Positions 44,985 to 54,288 are shown, numbered from the stretch's first letter. The stretch: DNA of 64,000 bases from CAZSLI01 sp964607705 (GCA_964607705.1 CAZSLI010000003.1:87591-151590), one strand, 5' to 3'. Program-made: numbers and translations. Notes: generated from the letters alone by a model not told the origin.

Positions 44985-45135
44985 TCGCGTGTCTCTCGGC
45001 AGGTCTCCTGACTTCGCGGCTGCCATCGCAGCCCGCTTCACAGTGGCGGGTCCGTCCCGGATTCTCACCGGGTTCCCTATTCTCCCGCGGCCTCCTCGAT
45101 GAGGAGCCGGTGGGCACCGAGCGACACCTGTTCTG
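44985..45135 (-). promoter_or_regulatory. Cobalamin riboswitch
   Basis: On the minus strand: GGGAACCCGGTGAGAATCCG, then GACGGACCCGCCACTGT, then a B12 box AGTCAGGAGACCTGCCG at about 45013-44997. These are the conserved core blocks in the right order. It should switch off btuFCD when adenosylcobalamin is abundant. Confidence 0.95.
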
Positions 45136-45168
45136 TTGACAACGTGTGGTGCAGTCTAGCGCAGGTGC

Positions 45169-45873
45169 TCAGACCCCGCCATCCTCGGCGGGCGACGTCT
45201 TGCCCTCAACCGCGTCGAGCGCCTTGCCCTCGCGCACGCGAGTGATCCACCAGGCGCCGGCAAGCGATGCGACCGCGATCGAGATCACCATGCCGAAGAA
45301 CAGCGCCTTGATTCCCAACTCGTCCGAGTTGAGCACGGGGCTATCGGGGTGGAGCGCTCGGCCGGGGCCGAGGATCGCCTGAAGCAGCAGGTACCAGGCA
45401 GCCGCGACGAAGGTCACGTCGAGCACCGCCTTCCAGTAGCGCTCATCGAGCAGCAGGCCGGCGCCGATCACGAGCAGGCCGCCGAGCATGATCCAGAACT
45501 GAGCGGTGAGGCGCGGGTCGGCTGCGACGACGGCGAAGCGTGATGCCTTCGAACCCGTGAAGTCCCACGTGTTCATCGCCGCCAACATGCCGAGTACCGA
45601 GCCCGTGATCCACATCGGGATCGCCACCCAGCGCAGAGCCTCCTCCCAGCGGTACGCGATTTCGCGCTTGAGGGCCAGCCAGGCCAGGGCCGCGATGCCC
45701 ATCAGGGTGAAGAGCATCAGGTTCACCCAGGTCATGGCTCCATGGAACACCGGCAGCTTGACCCGCGAACCCAGCCCCTGGACCGCCGGGAACGCTGCCA
45801 CACACGCGGCTGCGGCCATCAGCCCCAAGACGATGAGGACCTGCGGTAGGTACTTCGTGCGCTGCGAGTACAT
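45169..45873 (-). CDS. Multi-pass membrane protein of unknown function
   Basis: 234 aa with six or so helices, such as VLIVLGLMAAAACVAAFPAV, VNLMLFTLMGIAALAWLALK, FWIMLGGLLVIGAGLLL and GMVISIAVASLAGAWWITRV. A conserved-looking NTWDFTGSKASRF loop lies between helices 3 and 4. Start at 45873 after GGAG. It is upstream of the btu riboswitch on the same strand, but nothing else ties it to B12. No family recognised. Confidence 0.7.
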   Translation of the reverse strand: MYSQRTKYLPQVLIVLGLMAAAACVAAFPAVQGLGSRVKLPVFHGAMTWVNLMLFTLMGIAALAWLALKREIAYRWEEALRWVAIPMWITGSVLGMLAAMNTWDFTGSKASRFAVVAADPRLTAQFWIMLGGLLVIGAGLLLDERYWKAVLDVTFVAAAWYLLLQAILGPGRALHPDSPVLNSDELGIKALFFGMVISIAVASLAGAWWITRVREGKALDAVEGKTSPAEDGGV

Positions 45874-45962
45874 GTGCTGGCTCCGGGAGTCGGGCGGCAA
45901 GGCGCCATCAGTCTAGCAGGGCGTCGAGGCCGCCCATCCTCGATCCGCGTTTGGGAAAGGCA

Positions 45963-45988
45963 AAGGCGCGGGTCGTCGCCCGCGCCTT
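45963..45988 (-). terminator. Terminator of the Ala/Lys-rich secreted protein gene
   Basis: AAGGCGCGGG/CCCGCGCCTT, followed by TTTGCCTTTCCC on the minus strand. Confidence 0.8.
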
Positions 45989-46076
45989 GGTTCCGACCTG
46001 ACGGGGAGGAGGTCGGAGGTGCCTTGCCCGCTGCTTCGAAGAATCTACGTCTGCAGGCGGCTGTTGCTTGGTCCCG

Positions 46077-46748
46077 TCAGAAGACGGTCCCGCTGGGCTC
46101 GACCGTTGGGGTGGGGGTCACGGTCGGCGTGGGCTCCACGGTGCTGGTGGGGGTCACCGTGGAGGTCGGCTCTACAGTGCTGGTGGGCACTGAGGGGGCC
46201 ACGTATCCGGGGCGCGTGGTCAGATCGACTCCCAGCCACGACGCGAACTTGTTCCAGACCCGGATAAGTCCGGGGGGAAGCTGCTTCTTCTTGCCGGCCG
46301 CCATCTTGTCGAGCGACTTCTCGAGGTTGCTCGTGATCCGGCTGAACGCGACGGCGATGCCGGGCCCGTGCGTCGCTTCGACCGACGGCTCGACGGAACC
46401 GCTCGCGTCGTCGCCTCCGACGACCTCGGTCGCCTCGGCTGCCGCGCTCACGGCCGCGGCCTTCGTCGTGGGCTTGAGGGCCTTGCGGGCCTGCTTCTCC
46501 GCTGCCTTGGCAGCCTTGCGTTCGGCCTTCGCGGCCACTCGCTCGGCCTTCGCCTGGGCGTGCGCCGCCTTCTCGGCGGCCTTATCGTTGCGAGCCTCCT
46601 GCTGTGCGGATGCCACGGCGACGCGTGCCGCTTTGCCCCTGGCGGCGCCTCCCTGGTTCTTGCCGTTGCCCTGCGCGAATGCGATGCCGGGGACGACGAG
46701 TGATGCAACCAGCATGACTGACACAGTTGCGAGTATCGGCTTCTTCAT
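46077..46748 (-). CDS. Secreted Ala/Lys-rich coiled-coil protein with Pro-Thr tail
   Basis: 223 aa. Signal peptide (KKPILATVSVMLVASLVVPG), then about 65 residues of AQAKAERVAAKAERKAAKA-type charged helix, a globular stretch (GPGIAVAFSRITSNLEKSLDKM within it), and a low-complexity tail built from TSTVEPTSTVTPT units. It may be a cell-wall-spanning or surface protein, as in many actinobacteria. No domain recognised. Start at 46748, where the signal peptide begins. Confidence 0.7.
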   Translation of the reverse strand: MKKPILATVSVMLVASLVVPGIAFAQGNGKNQGGAARGKAARVAVASAQQEARNDKAAEKAAHAQAKAERVAAKAERKAAKAAEKQARKALKPTTKAAAVSAAAEATEVVGGDDASGSVEPSVEATHGPGIAVAFSRITSNLEKSLDKMAAGKKKQLPPGLIRVWNKFASWLGVDLTTRPGYVAPSVPTSTVEPTSTVTPTSTVEPTPTVTPTPTVEPSGTVF

Positions 46749-46951
46749 CGGTACACCCCTTGGTCGGGTTCTCACACATGCATCATCGCCAAGGGCGGAG
46801 GCGCAGCAACGCCGGCCGCAGGCTTTGCATGTGATTCATGTCACTAATCTACCCGCAGGACTGGCAGCGAAGAATCGCACTTACGCGATGACAGACAGAA
46901 AGTAGGGTGCTGGGTATAGCGTCCTCCTGGCACTCGAGCGGGGAGGACGAA

Positions 46952-47647
46952 ATGAGAAGGAAACTGCTGGTAATCGCTTTGATTGTTGCGCTGTCCGCCC
47001 TTGGTCTCGGCAGTACGACAGCCGTGCATGCACAGGCGCCGGCAGGGCCCGTGGGCCTGACCAGCGACAAGGGAACCGCAACGTATCCGTCGTGCGTCAC
47101 CCTCACCGCCTTCGCACCCACTGCGGCAGAGATCACGACCACGGCACTGTTCGAACGCGAGCGAGACGACATACCCGGTGTATGGGTCGCCGTCGGGACG
47201 GCCGAGTCATCGACCGGAAGGTTCGTTCTGGTCGCCGCACCGAACACGTGGAACTGCCGCTACCGAGCCACCGTCGAGGGAGTTCAGTCGGCGCCCGTTC
47301 ACGTAGCGGTCACGGTGCCGCTCAGCAAGCCGACGGCCGCGCCCAACCCTGCGCACTATGGTCGCGTGATCGGCATGAGCGGCACGGTGCGACCGTTCCA
47401 CCCGCTGGGCACGTCGTACATGAAGCTCCAGTTCCAGTACTACAACGCCGCCCGGCACCGCTGGGTGCGCTCGACCGAGATCACGGTCTCGCCGTCCCAG
47501 GCGATCAGCAACGACATGTCGATGTGGCGCTACTCGATGACCGGCTCGAGGCGGCAGGTGGGAACGTGGCGCGTTCGCTCGTTCCACCACTGCCCACGCC
47601 ACAGCCCGTCGTACTCGGCATGGAGGACGTTCAAGATCACACGCTGA
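46952..47647 (+). CDS. Secreted protein of unknown function, probable beta-sandwich
   Basis: 231 aa. Signal peptide (RRKLLVIALIVALSALGLG), then residues rich in V, T and aromatic amino acids, with a paired-cysteine segment WNCRYRATVEG and a final HHCPRHSPSYSAW. GVIGMSGTVRPFHPLGTSYM-like text resembles repeat domains of actinobacterial surface proteins. The start at 46952 follows GGGGAGGA. No annotated family recognised. Confidence 0.65.
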   Translation: MRRKLLVIALIVALSALGLGSTTAVHAQAPAGPVGLTSDKGTATYPSCVTLTAFAPTAAEITTTALFERERDDIPGVWVAVGTAESSTGRFVLVAAPNTWNCRYRATVEGVQSAPVHVAVTVPLSKPTAAPNPAHYGRVIGMSGTVRPFHPLGTSYMKLQFQYYNAARHRWVRSTEITVSPSQAISNDMSMWRYSMTGSRRQVGTWRVRSFHHCPRHSPSYSAWRTFKITR

Positions 47648-47660
47648 GCCCGTGCCACAC

Positions 47661-47699
47661 AGCGAAGCCGCATGCCGTAGCCGAGCGTGCGGCTTCGCT
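47661..47699. terminator. Bidirectional terminator between secreted protein and recQ
   Basis: AGCGAAGCCGCA pairs with TGCGGCTTCGCT, a 12-bp stem between convergent genes; it reaches the recQ stop codon. Confidence 0.85.
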
Positions 47700-49504
47700 T
47701 ACGATTCGGCGATGGTGCGCAGGAACTCGTCACCGTAGCGCTCGAGCTTCGCCTGGCCCACTCCATGTACCGCGAGGAACTCCTCGGCGGTCGTGGGGCG
47801 TGACGACGCCATGTCAGCGAGCGACCGGTCGCCAAAGACGACGTACGCCGGCACACCCTCTTGGGCGGCAAGCTCGCGCCGGAGCTCGCGTAGCCGCTCG
47901 AACAGCTCCTCGTCCACCTCGAGCCCTTCGAGCGCCGACGAACGCTTGGGCTTCTTTGCGGCCTTGGGCGGCTTCTTGCGGGGGCGCGCGAACATCAGCG
48001 TGACCTCATCGCGGAGCACCTCACGCGCTCCATTCATGAGCTTGAGCGCCGAGTACGCCGCGATGTCTTGCCGCAGGTAGCCCTGGTGGATGAGCTGGCG
48101 TATGACGCTCGTCCACTCGTCGCGGGAGAGCTCCGAGCCGACGCCGAAGACCGACAGCTCATCGTGGCTCCACTGCGTGACCTTCTCGGTCTCCTGCCCT
48201 CGCAACACGTCGACGACGTGGCCGATGCCGAACCGCTCGCCTGTACGCACGACGGCCGACAGGGCCTTCTGCGCGTCCACCGTTGCGTCATAGAGCTCAG
48301 GCGGGTCGAGGCAGATATCACAGTTGCCGCAGTCCTCGGCAAGCGGTTCGCCGAAATAGCCTAGGAGCACCCGACGCCGGCAGGTCGTCGCCTCGGCGAA
48401 CGCGATCATCGCCTGCAACTTGTGCAGCTCGACCCGAACCTGCTCCGGGTTGCCGCCGTTCTCGATGAGCGTGCGCGCCGTGACGGCATCTTGCAGCCCG
48501 AAGAGGAGCAGCGCCTCGGCGGGCAGTCCGTCGCGGCCGGAACGGCCCGTCTCCTGGTAGTAGCCCTCGATGTTCTTCGGCATGTCGTAGTGGACGACGA
48601 AGCGCACGTCGGGCTTGTCGATGCCCATGCCGAACGCCACCGTGGCAACCACCACGCGCACCCGGTCGCCGAGGAAGTCGTCCTGCACGCGCGTACGCAC
48701 GTGCGCGGGGAGTCCCGCGTGGTACGCGGCGGCCGCGACCCCTGCCGCCTGCAGCCGCTTCGCCACCTCCTCCACCCGCTTGCGGCTCAAGCAGTACACG
48801 ATGCCCGAATCGCCCGGCCGCTCGGTCACGAACCGGGCGAGCTGCGCCGGGCCGGAGGTCTTGTCGGCGACGGTGTAGCGGATGTTGGGCCGGTCGAAGC
48901 CGGCCGCGAACACGGGCGCGTCCGTCAGATGCAGGCGCTGGCGCACGTCCTCGCGCGTCTGGTCGTCGGCGGTCGCCGTGAGGGCGATGAGCGGCACGCC
49001 TGGGAAACGCTCGCGAAGCCCGCCGAGCTGGACGTACTCAGGTCGGAAGTCGTGGCCCCACTGGCTCACGCAGTGCGCCTCGTCGATGGCGAACAGCGCG
49101 ATGTCCCTACCGCCGAGCATGTCCAGAAAGCCGTCGAGCATGAGCCGCTCGGGCGCGACGTACAGCAGGTCGAGCGAGCCGTCCCGCACCTGGCGCATGA
49201 CCGACGAGTACTCCTCGTCGGTAAGTGAGGAGTTGAGGCAGGCGGCCGACACGCCGTTACCGCGCAGCGCGTCTACCTGGTCCTTCATCAGCGAGATCAA
49301 CGGCGACACGACGATCGCGGTGCCACTCCGGTGCATCGCGGGGACCTGGAAGCAAAGCGACTTGCCGCCGCCGGTGGGCATGAGGACGAATGCGTCGCCC
49401 CCACCGATGACATGCTCCATGATCTCGCGCTGGTGCGGCCTGAACTCGTTGTAGCCGAAGACCTCGGAGAGCGTGGCGTCGATTGCGGTGGAGCGGACGG
49501 GCAT
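47699..49504 (-). CDS. recQ: ATP-dependent DNA helicase RecQ
   Basis: 601 aa 3'-5' helicase for recombination and fork repair. Motif I TGGGKSLCFQ, motif II DEAHCVSQWGHDFRP, motif VI QETGRSGRDG, the zinc-binding cysteines CRRRVLLGYFGE...CGNCDIC, a winged-helix RQC domain and a C-terminal HRDC domain (VFGDRSLADMASSRPTT). Full length for RecQ. It is followed by the shared hairpin terminator. Confidence 0.97.
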   Translation of the reverse strand: MPVRSTAIDATLSEVFGYNEFRPHQREIMEHVIGGGDAFVLMPTGGGKSLCFQVPAMHRSGTAIVVSPLISLMKDQVDALRGNGVSAACLNSSLTDEEYSSVMRQVRDGSLDLLYVAPERLMLDGFLDMLGGRDIALFAIDEAHCVSQWGHDFRPEYVQLGGLRERFPGVPLIALTATADDQTREDVRQRLHLTDAPVFAAGFDRPNIRYTVADKTSGPAQLARFVTERPGDSGIVYCLSRKRVEEVAKRLQAAGVAAAAYHAGLPAHVRTRVQDDFLGDRVRVVVATVAFGMGIDKPDVRFVVHYDMPKNIEGYYQETGRSGRDGLPAEALLLFGLQDAVTARTLIENGGNPEQVRVELHKLQAMIAFAEATTCRRRVLLGYFGEPLAEDCGNCDICLDPPELYDATVDAQKALSAVVRTGERFGIGHVVDVLRGQETEKVTQWSHDELSVFGVGSELSRDEWTSVIRQLIHQGYLRQDIAAYSALKLMNGAREVLRDEVTLMFARPRKKPPKAAKKPKRSSALEGLEVDEELFERLRELRRELAAQEGVPAYVVFGDRSLADMASSRPTTAEEFLAVHGVGQAKLERYGDEFLRTIAES

Positions 49505-49576
49505 TGAGGGCCTCTCGGCGGGTGGCTGGTCGATGCCCGAGGGTACCAGAGAGGTCTGACCGAAATCCGCCCGGAA

Positions 49577-49930
49577 CTAGTCGACCGTCGCGCGCAGGAA
49601 GCTCGCGAGCGTCTCGTAGATGTCGAAAGGCCCACCGCGCTCGACGGTCAGGATCGTGATCGTGCCGCGCTCCTGCAGCATGTGTGACAGCTTCTCGATC
49701 TCGGCGTCCTTCTTGGCGAGCTCGAGTAGGTAGCTGTCCCGGAACGACGGGGCCTTGCGCGGATTGCGCCGCATCCAGTCCTGAAGGTTGCGACTCGGGA
49801 AGAGCGACTTCATCCAGTCCACGCCCGCCTGCTTGCCTTGCGGCAACCCCTTGGGCCAGTCGGGCTCGATGAGCACGCGGTACCCGTCGGCGGGACTCTT
49901 CGGCTCATAGGCGGACTTCGTCTGGATCAC
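49577..49930 (-). CDS. DUF488 family protein
   Basis: 117 aa. Family marks are AYEPKSPADGYRVLIEPDWP near the start, a W-rich middle and the C-terminal ITILTVERG. The biochemical role of DUF488 is not established. GTG start at 49930, with GAGGAGA before it; codons further upstream are not homologous. Confidence 0.8.
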   Translation of the reverse strand: MIQTKSAYEPKSPADGYRVLIEPDWPKGLPQGKQAGVDWMKSLFPSRNLQDWMRRNPRKAPSFRDSYLLELAKKDAEIEKLSHMLQERGTITILTVERGGPFDIYETLASFLRATVD

Positions 49931-49995
49931 GGACTCTCCTCGGCGGTCGATGGAGACACGAGGGTAGCATTCCCGCAGCGAGGTGCTGCGAGCGC

Positions 49996-51393
49996 CTATA
50001 GCTTGATCACGCCCAGGCCGTTGAGCAGCACCAGAAGGATCGCCGCCGGTGCGATCCAGCGAACGATGAACGTGAATGCGCGAAGCAGGGCCTGGTTCCT
50101 GAGCGTGCCACCGTTCGATGCCTCGTCGACGATGATGGTGCCGCCGAGCTTCCAGCCCACGAACAGGCAGATCAGGATGCCCCCGATCGGCAGCACGAGG
50201 TTCGACGACACGAAGTCGAACAGGTCGAAGAACGTCTTGCCGAAGATCAGTTTCTCCGCGAGCGTGCTGGTCGAGAGGGTGGCCAGCGTGCCGACCGAGC
50301 CCATGACCACTGCCGATGAGATGGTCGCGACCGGGCGCGTCCACTTGAGTTCCTCGGTCAGATACGCCACCGGCACCTCAAGTAGCGAGATCATCGCACC
50401 CGTCGCAGCGATGGCCGCAAGTACGAAGAACATCGTCAGGAACACCTGGCCGAACGGCATGGTCTTGAACACCGCGGGGATCGTGATGAACAGCAGTGAG
50501 GGGCCGGCGCTCGGCTCGAATCCGAAGGCGAACACGGCCGGGAAGATCGCAAGACCCGCGAGCAGCGACACCAGGGTGTCCGACAGCGCCACCTTGATGC
50601 CATTGGCCGGCAGGTTCTCCGACTTCCCTATGTAGCTGCCATAGGTCGTCATCGTTCCCATGCCGACGGACAACTTGAAGAAGGCGAGCCCGAGCGCCGC
50701 CAGGACGACATCAGCGGTGATCTTGCTGAAGTCAGGCTTGAAGAGGTAGCTCACGCCCTCGGCCGCGCCAGGGAGGGTCAGGGCTCGGATGTCGCAGATG
50801 ATGAGTAGCACGAACAGTACTGGCAGCAACGTCTTGGTCATGCGCTCGATGCCCTTGGTGACACCGGCGATGATGATGGCGCTGATCGTCACGAGCACGA
50901 TCCACTGCCACATGAGCGGACCGCCGACGCTTCCGACGTACGTACCGAAGATATCGGCCGTCTGCTCGGCGCCGACTCCGCTGAACGAGCCGGTCAGCGC
51001 CTTGAACGCATAGGCGTACACCCAGCCGGCGACGTCCGTGTAGAAGAACATGATGAGGAACGCCGCAACAACGCCGAGCACACCCGTGAGCCACCACGGC
51101 TTGCGGGGGTTGGGCTCGAGCTTGCGAAACGCGCCCACGTTGTTGGACTGCGTACGACGCCCGATGATGAACTCGGAGATCATGACCGGAAGGCCGATGA
51201 GCGCCACGCAGATCAAGTAGACGAAGACGAACGCCGCGCCACCGTTCTGCCCCGTCATGGACGGGAACTTCCAGATGTTGCCTAGCCCGACGGCGGATCC
51301 CAGCGTGGCGGCCAACACTCCGAGGCTCGTGCTGAAGCCTTCTCGATGTGCGGGCTTCTCCGCGCCCCGCTCAGGCGCTTTCCCGTCAGTCAT
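49996..51393 (-). CDS. Neurotransmitter:sodium symporter family transporter
   Basis: 465 aa, about 12 helices. The Na+-site region LAATLGSAVGLGNIWKFPSM and the extracellular GGAAFVFVYLICVALIGLP are family hallmarks; a DRALTLPGAAEGVSYLFKPD-like stretch fits the LeuT fold. Bacterial members import amino acids such as tryptophan or leucine with Na+. The ATG at 51393 was taken because the upstream residues are hydrophilic and poorly conserved. Confidence 0.93.
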   Translation of the reverse strand: MTDGKAPERGAEKPAHREGFSTSLGVLAATLGSAVGLGNIWKFPSMTGQNGGAAFVFVYLICVALIGLPVMISEFIIGRRTQSNNVGAFRKLEPNPRKPWWLTGVLGVVAAFLIMFFYTDVAGWVYAYAFKALTGSFSGVGAEQTADIFGTYVGSVGGPLMWQWIVLVTISAIIIAGVTKGIERMTKTLLPVLFVLLIICDIRALTLPGAAEGVSYLFKPDFSKITADVVLAALGLAFFKLSVGMGTMTTYGSYIGKSENLPANGIKVALSDTLVSLLAGLAIFPAVFAFGFEPSAGPSLLFITIPAVFKTMPFGQVFLTMFFVLAAIAATGAMISLLEVPVAYLTEELKWTRPVATISSAVVMGSVGTLATLSTSTLAEKLIFGKTFFDLFDFVSSNLVLPIGGILICLFVGWKLGGTIIVDEASNGGTLRNQALLRAFTFIVRWIAPAAILLVLLNGLGVIKL

Positions 51394-51502
51394 GCGCTTG
51401 TTCTCCTCGTGGGCATCCGGTCTTGGGTGACGCTCCACACTAGCCAAAGTGGCGGGGTTCTTCCAGACCGCGTCCGTGCCCGGAGTGCGTCACCTACAAA
51501 CG

Positions 51503-52000
51503 TCAGCCCTTATAGGAGCGCTTGTAGTAGGGAGGGATGCGCTCGCCCCAGTCGATCCGGTGGTTGATGCGCCAGTCGATGATGTGCCACGACTCGTGGA
51601 CCACGATCTTGCGCAACGAGGCCTTGTAGTGCGGATTGACCACAATGAGACCGCGCTTGTAGTACGTGACGGCCTGCGCGCCGCCCGGCGTCTTGCCGAT
51701 GCGCAGCCGCGCGCCACGGAGTATCGGGTACTTGCGGATCTGCTGGCGCAGTATCTTGCGGGCGGCATTGCCCTTCTTCGAGGGACGGGCTGCCGGCGTG
51801 TAGGCGGCATACGGCTCGGCGGCGATCTCGGCCGAATCGGCTGCGGCAGCACTCGCTGGGGGCGCGCTCTTTTCGGGAGCCGCGGCTTCCGGGCTTCGGT
51901 GCGCGGCGACAGCGGCTGTAGCGGGCGGCGCGGCGAGAACCACCGAGGCCGCGAGGCCCACGACCGTCAGCATGCAGCAAGAAATCAAGGTGCGTTTCAC
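51503..52000 (-). CDS. Small secreted HExxH protein, copy 1
   Basis: 165 aa. Signal peptide, Ala-rich linker, then a compact domain with HESWH (135-139) inside VVHESWHIIDWR and RIDWGERIPP downstream. HExxH suggests a zinc metalloprotease-like fold, but no third ligand was assigned. A paralogue with the same core lies at 62642-63070. GTG start with GGAG. Function unknown. Confidence 0.78.
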   Translation of the reverse strand: MKRTLISCCMLTVVGLAASVVLAAPPATAAVAAHRSPEAAAPEKSAPPASAAAADSAEIAAEPYAAYTPAARPSKKGNAARKILRQQIRKYPILRGARLRIGKTPGGAQAVTYYKRGLIVVNPHYKASLRKIVVHESWHIIDWRINHRIDWGERIPPYYKRSYKG

Positions 52001-52138
52001 ACGATCAACTCCGTTCGGCTTTGCGGGTTTGCACCGCCACTTCGTAGCGCGTGCAACGATTTGCCGAAGGGAGTAACAACCAAGTGCATGCCAAACGCAG
52101 GTTCGACGAGGTCAGCGCGGCTGGCGCGCCTGCCTACG

Positions 52139-52672
52139 TCAGGGAATGAGCTGCAGCAGCTCCCACGCGCGTTCGACCCTGTCGTAAGACTGCTCGAAAC
52201 GCAGGAAGCTCGGATCGAGACCGTACGGCCCGAGACGGACGCGATCCAGCGCATCGGCGTCCTTGAGGACCTTGAACACGCGCTCGACGCGCTGCGAATC
52301 ACGCATGCCGTTGAGTGCGTAGCCGGCGTGCTCCTCGGAGCCCGAGTGGTGAGTCACCGCGAAGAGTGCCATGTCGCGCACCGGCGGCTCGACCCCCCGA
52401 TGCAGCCCCATGCCGACGACCCGGCCTGCGCTCTTGGCTCCGTGGTAGTAGTCGGCGGCATCGTTAGTGCGGCCGATGTCATGCCAGAGCGCCGCGAGAT
52501 GAAGGGCCTCGAGTTCGGGGCCGTTGATTCCGAGGTCCTCGGCTAGTTCCATGCAGTGAAGCCAGACGCGACGTGCATGCCCCCGGCCATGGATCCCGTA
52601 TGCGCCGTTGCTGCCATCGGGACGGACGAACCAGTCATCCGGAGCCGTGGGCAGATCGCGACCGATCGTCAT
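52139..52672 (-). CDS. HD domain phosphohydrolase-like protein
   Basis: 177 aa with H-HD-D pattern: GRGHARRVWLH, then LAALWHDIGRTND, and HHSGSEEHAGYA, KDADALDRVRLG. This matches HD proteins of the SpoT/nucleotide-phosphohydrolase type; the substrate is unknown. Start at 52672, where homology begins. Confidence 0.85.
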   Translation of the reverse strand: MTIGRDLPTAPDDWFVRPDGSNGAYGIHGRGHARRVWLHCMELAEDLGINGPELEALHLAALWHDIGRTNDAADYYHGAKSAGRVVGMGLHRGVEPPVRDMALFAVTHHSGSEEHAGYALNGMRDSQRVERVFKVLKDADALDRVRLGPYGLDPSFLRFEQSYDRVERAWELLQLIP

Positions 52673-52707
52673 CCGCTTCCCTTCCGTCGCGCTGAAGCGT
52701 AACGCAA

Positions 52708-52737
52708 GTGGACGGCCGCTCCCCCCCGACCGTCCAC
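52708..52737 (-). terminator. Terminator after the VWA gene
   Basis: GTGGACGG/CCGTCCAC stem with a C-rich loop, 34 nt past the stop of the VWA gene. Confidence 0.6.
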
Positions 52738-52770
52738 CACACAGGTCCGATGAGAGAATCGGCCGCTCGT

Positions 52771-53502
52771 CTACTTCGAGCTGGCCCTGCGCGCCTGTTC
52801 CTCTGCGTAGGCGCGCTTCTTTTCCTCGAGCGAGACTCCGTCGTCGACGGCGATGTTCTCGAACGCCGGGGAGAACATCTCCGGCGCCTGGGGGCTGCCG
52901 ACGCGACGATAGGCCTTCACGTTTGCGCTGGTGCGGGCCATCGTGAGCTTCATGTCCTCTTCGTTCGCGTCGTACGAAAGCATGCGGCCCTGGCGAATGC
53001 CCATGTCCATACCAACCTCGTAGGCGTCCTGGTTGGCCCCGAGGTAGATGAACTCGTAGTGCATGAGGTTCTGCCGGTCTTCGATCATCTGGAAGATGCG
53101 CGCACGATCGAACTCTCGGCTCGAGTTCTCGAACCCGTCGGTCATGATGACGAACAGCACCTGGTCGGGATGGTTGGCGGTCACGAAATCGTCGGTCATC
53201 CGGATGGTGTGGCCGATCGCGTCGTAGAGCGCCGTACACCCGCTCGGTCGGTAGGTCGCCGTGGTGAGGTCCGGCACTTCGCGAACCGGCATGGCCTCGG
53301 CCGTGGTGTTGAACCCCGTGTCGAACAGTGTGAGCGTCATGAACGCGTGGCCCTCTTCGCGCACCTGGTCGTTCTTGAACTCGTTGAACCCGCTGATGGT
53401 CGCCGACCGGATGCTGTCCATCGAGCCCGACTTATCCAGAACGAAGTTGATGAGTATCGTGCGGTCCTTCGCCTGCTTCTCCACCGGCTTCTTCTGCGCC
53501 AT
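52771..53502 (-). CDS. VWA domain protein
   Basis: 243 aa single von Willebrand A domain. MIDAS motif DKSGSM near residue 24, the Thr in SGCTALYDAI and the Asp in IMTDGFENSS complete the metal site. No signal peptide, so cytoplasmic; such proteins often work with AAA ATPases, but none is adjacent. Divergent from an XRE regulator across a region with several palindromes, suggesting shared control. Start at 53502 after GAGGGAGGGAG. Confidence 0.88.
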   Translation of the reverse strand: MAQKKPVEKQAKDRTILINFVLDKSGSMDSIRSATISGFNEFKNDQVREEGHAFMTLTLFDTGFNTTAEAMPVREVPDLTTATYRPSGCTALYDAIGHTIRMTDDFVTANHPDQVLFVIMTDGFENSSREFDRARIFQMIEDRQNLMHYEFIYLGANQDAYEVGMDMGIRQGRMLSYDANEEDMKLTMARTSANVKAYRRVGSPQAPEMFSPAFENIAVDDGVSLEEKKRAYAEEQARRASSK

Positions 53503-53553
53503 GGTGGCTCCCTCCCTCTCGTTGACCTCACTAAACGGTATAACTCGAGGGTC

Positions 53554-53571
53554 TGACATTCCCCAATGTCA
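53554..53571. promoter_or_regulatory. Palindromic operator candidate A
   Basis: TGACATT-CCCC-AATGTCA, a perfect 7-bp inverted repeat 52 bp before the VWA start. Confidence 0.5.
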
Positions 53572-53607
53572 ACCCTTTGAGCAGGCACGTTGTCCGCTCA
53601 TGTAGTG

Positions 53608-53629
53608 AAGTATACCCGTTGGTATACTT
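53608..53629. promoter_or_regulatory. Palindromic operator candidate B
   Basis: AAGTATACC-CGTT-GGTATACTT, a 9-bp perfect inverted repeat, plus half-sites GGTATA near 53538 and 53655. Probably the binding site of the XRE regulator. Confidence 0.6.
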
Positions 53630-53655
53630 GTCTGTCAAGACAAACTACGAAATGG

Positions 53656-53661
53656 TATAGT
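53656..53661 (+). promoter_or_regulatory. -10 box giving a leaderless XRE mRNA
   Basis: TATAGT ends 6 nt before the ATG at 53668, the same layout as at 40744. The GGTATA half-site overlaps it, so repressor binding would block the promoter. Confidence 0.5.
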
Positions 53662-53667
53662 TGGCCC

Positions 53668-54288
53668 ATGGTGGAACGGACACATCTGGGAGACATGCTG
53701 CGCTCGGCGCGCAAGTCCTGCGGGCTGACGTTGGAGAATGTCGCGGACAGCGTGGGGATCACGCCGGGCGCGCTCTCACACATCGAGAGTGGGCGCAGGC
53801 TCCCTGATCCGAAGAACGCCGTCCGCATCGCGTCTGAGATAGGTCTCTCCGAGGAGCTCGTTCTACAGGCCCTCGACGACGAACACGCGAACCGCCGGCG
53901 TTCGGCCGCGTGGGGTGATCCGGGCTACCGATCGAGCAACTCCAAGGGGGCCCGACGCTCGTCGCAACCGGACTCGAGCGCCGGCATGCCGGTCGATCGG
54001 CTCAGGAGCGACGATGTAGTCTTCAGGGCCCAATCGGTGAACGCCCTGTTCGACCAGCCGTCCCGACGCTCTGCCGACCCCTACCGCCCGGCGTCTCCCA
54101 CCTTGCGCGAGACGGCCCGGTGGTCAGACGACACCGAGGAGCGCCTGCACGCGCTCGAGATGCTCGGCAGCCAGGCGGCGGATGCGATCCGTACGCTCCG
54201 CGGGCTCACCGAGGACGAGAACCCCTTGGTCCGCCGAGAAGCCCGGCGAATGCTACTCGAACTGGATGTCCGAGCGCCCGAGGAGTAG
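53668..54288 (+). CDS. XRE-family regulator with HEAT-like C-terminus
   Basis: 206 aa. N-terminal helix-turn-helix: LGDMLRSARKSCGLTLENVA, then GITPGALSHIESGRRLP. A disordered Ser/Arg-rich middle leads to a C-terminal helical repeat (RLHALEMLGSQAADAIRTL, VRREARRMLLEL). It probably controls itself and the divergent VWA gene through the palindromes between them. ATG at 53668 lacks a Shine-Dalgarno but follows the -10 box directly. Confidence 0.85.
   Translation: MVERTHLGDMLRSARKSCGLTLENVADSVGITPGALSHIESGRRLPDPKNAVRIASEIGLSEELVLQALDDEHANRRRSAAWGDPGYRSSNSKGARRSSQPDSSAGMPVDRLRSDDVVFRAQSVNALFDQPSRRSADPYRPASPTLRETARWSDDTEERLHALEMLGSQAADAIRTLRGLTEDENPLVRREARRMLLELDVRAPEE

Larger units (their letters stand above)
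44815..45168. other. btu operon leader region
   Basis: 354 bp without a gene. It contains the cobalamin aptamer and its terminator, listed separately, and ends by the stop of the next membrane-protein gene. Confidence 0.8.

Noticed and set aside
44815..45117. Long N-terminal extension of BtuF
   Set aside because: It runs through the cobalamin riboswitch and has no homology; the lipoprotein signal starts at 44814.
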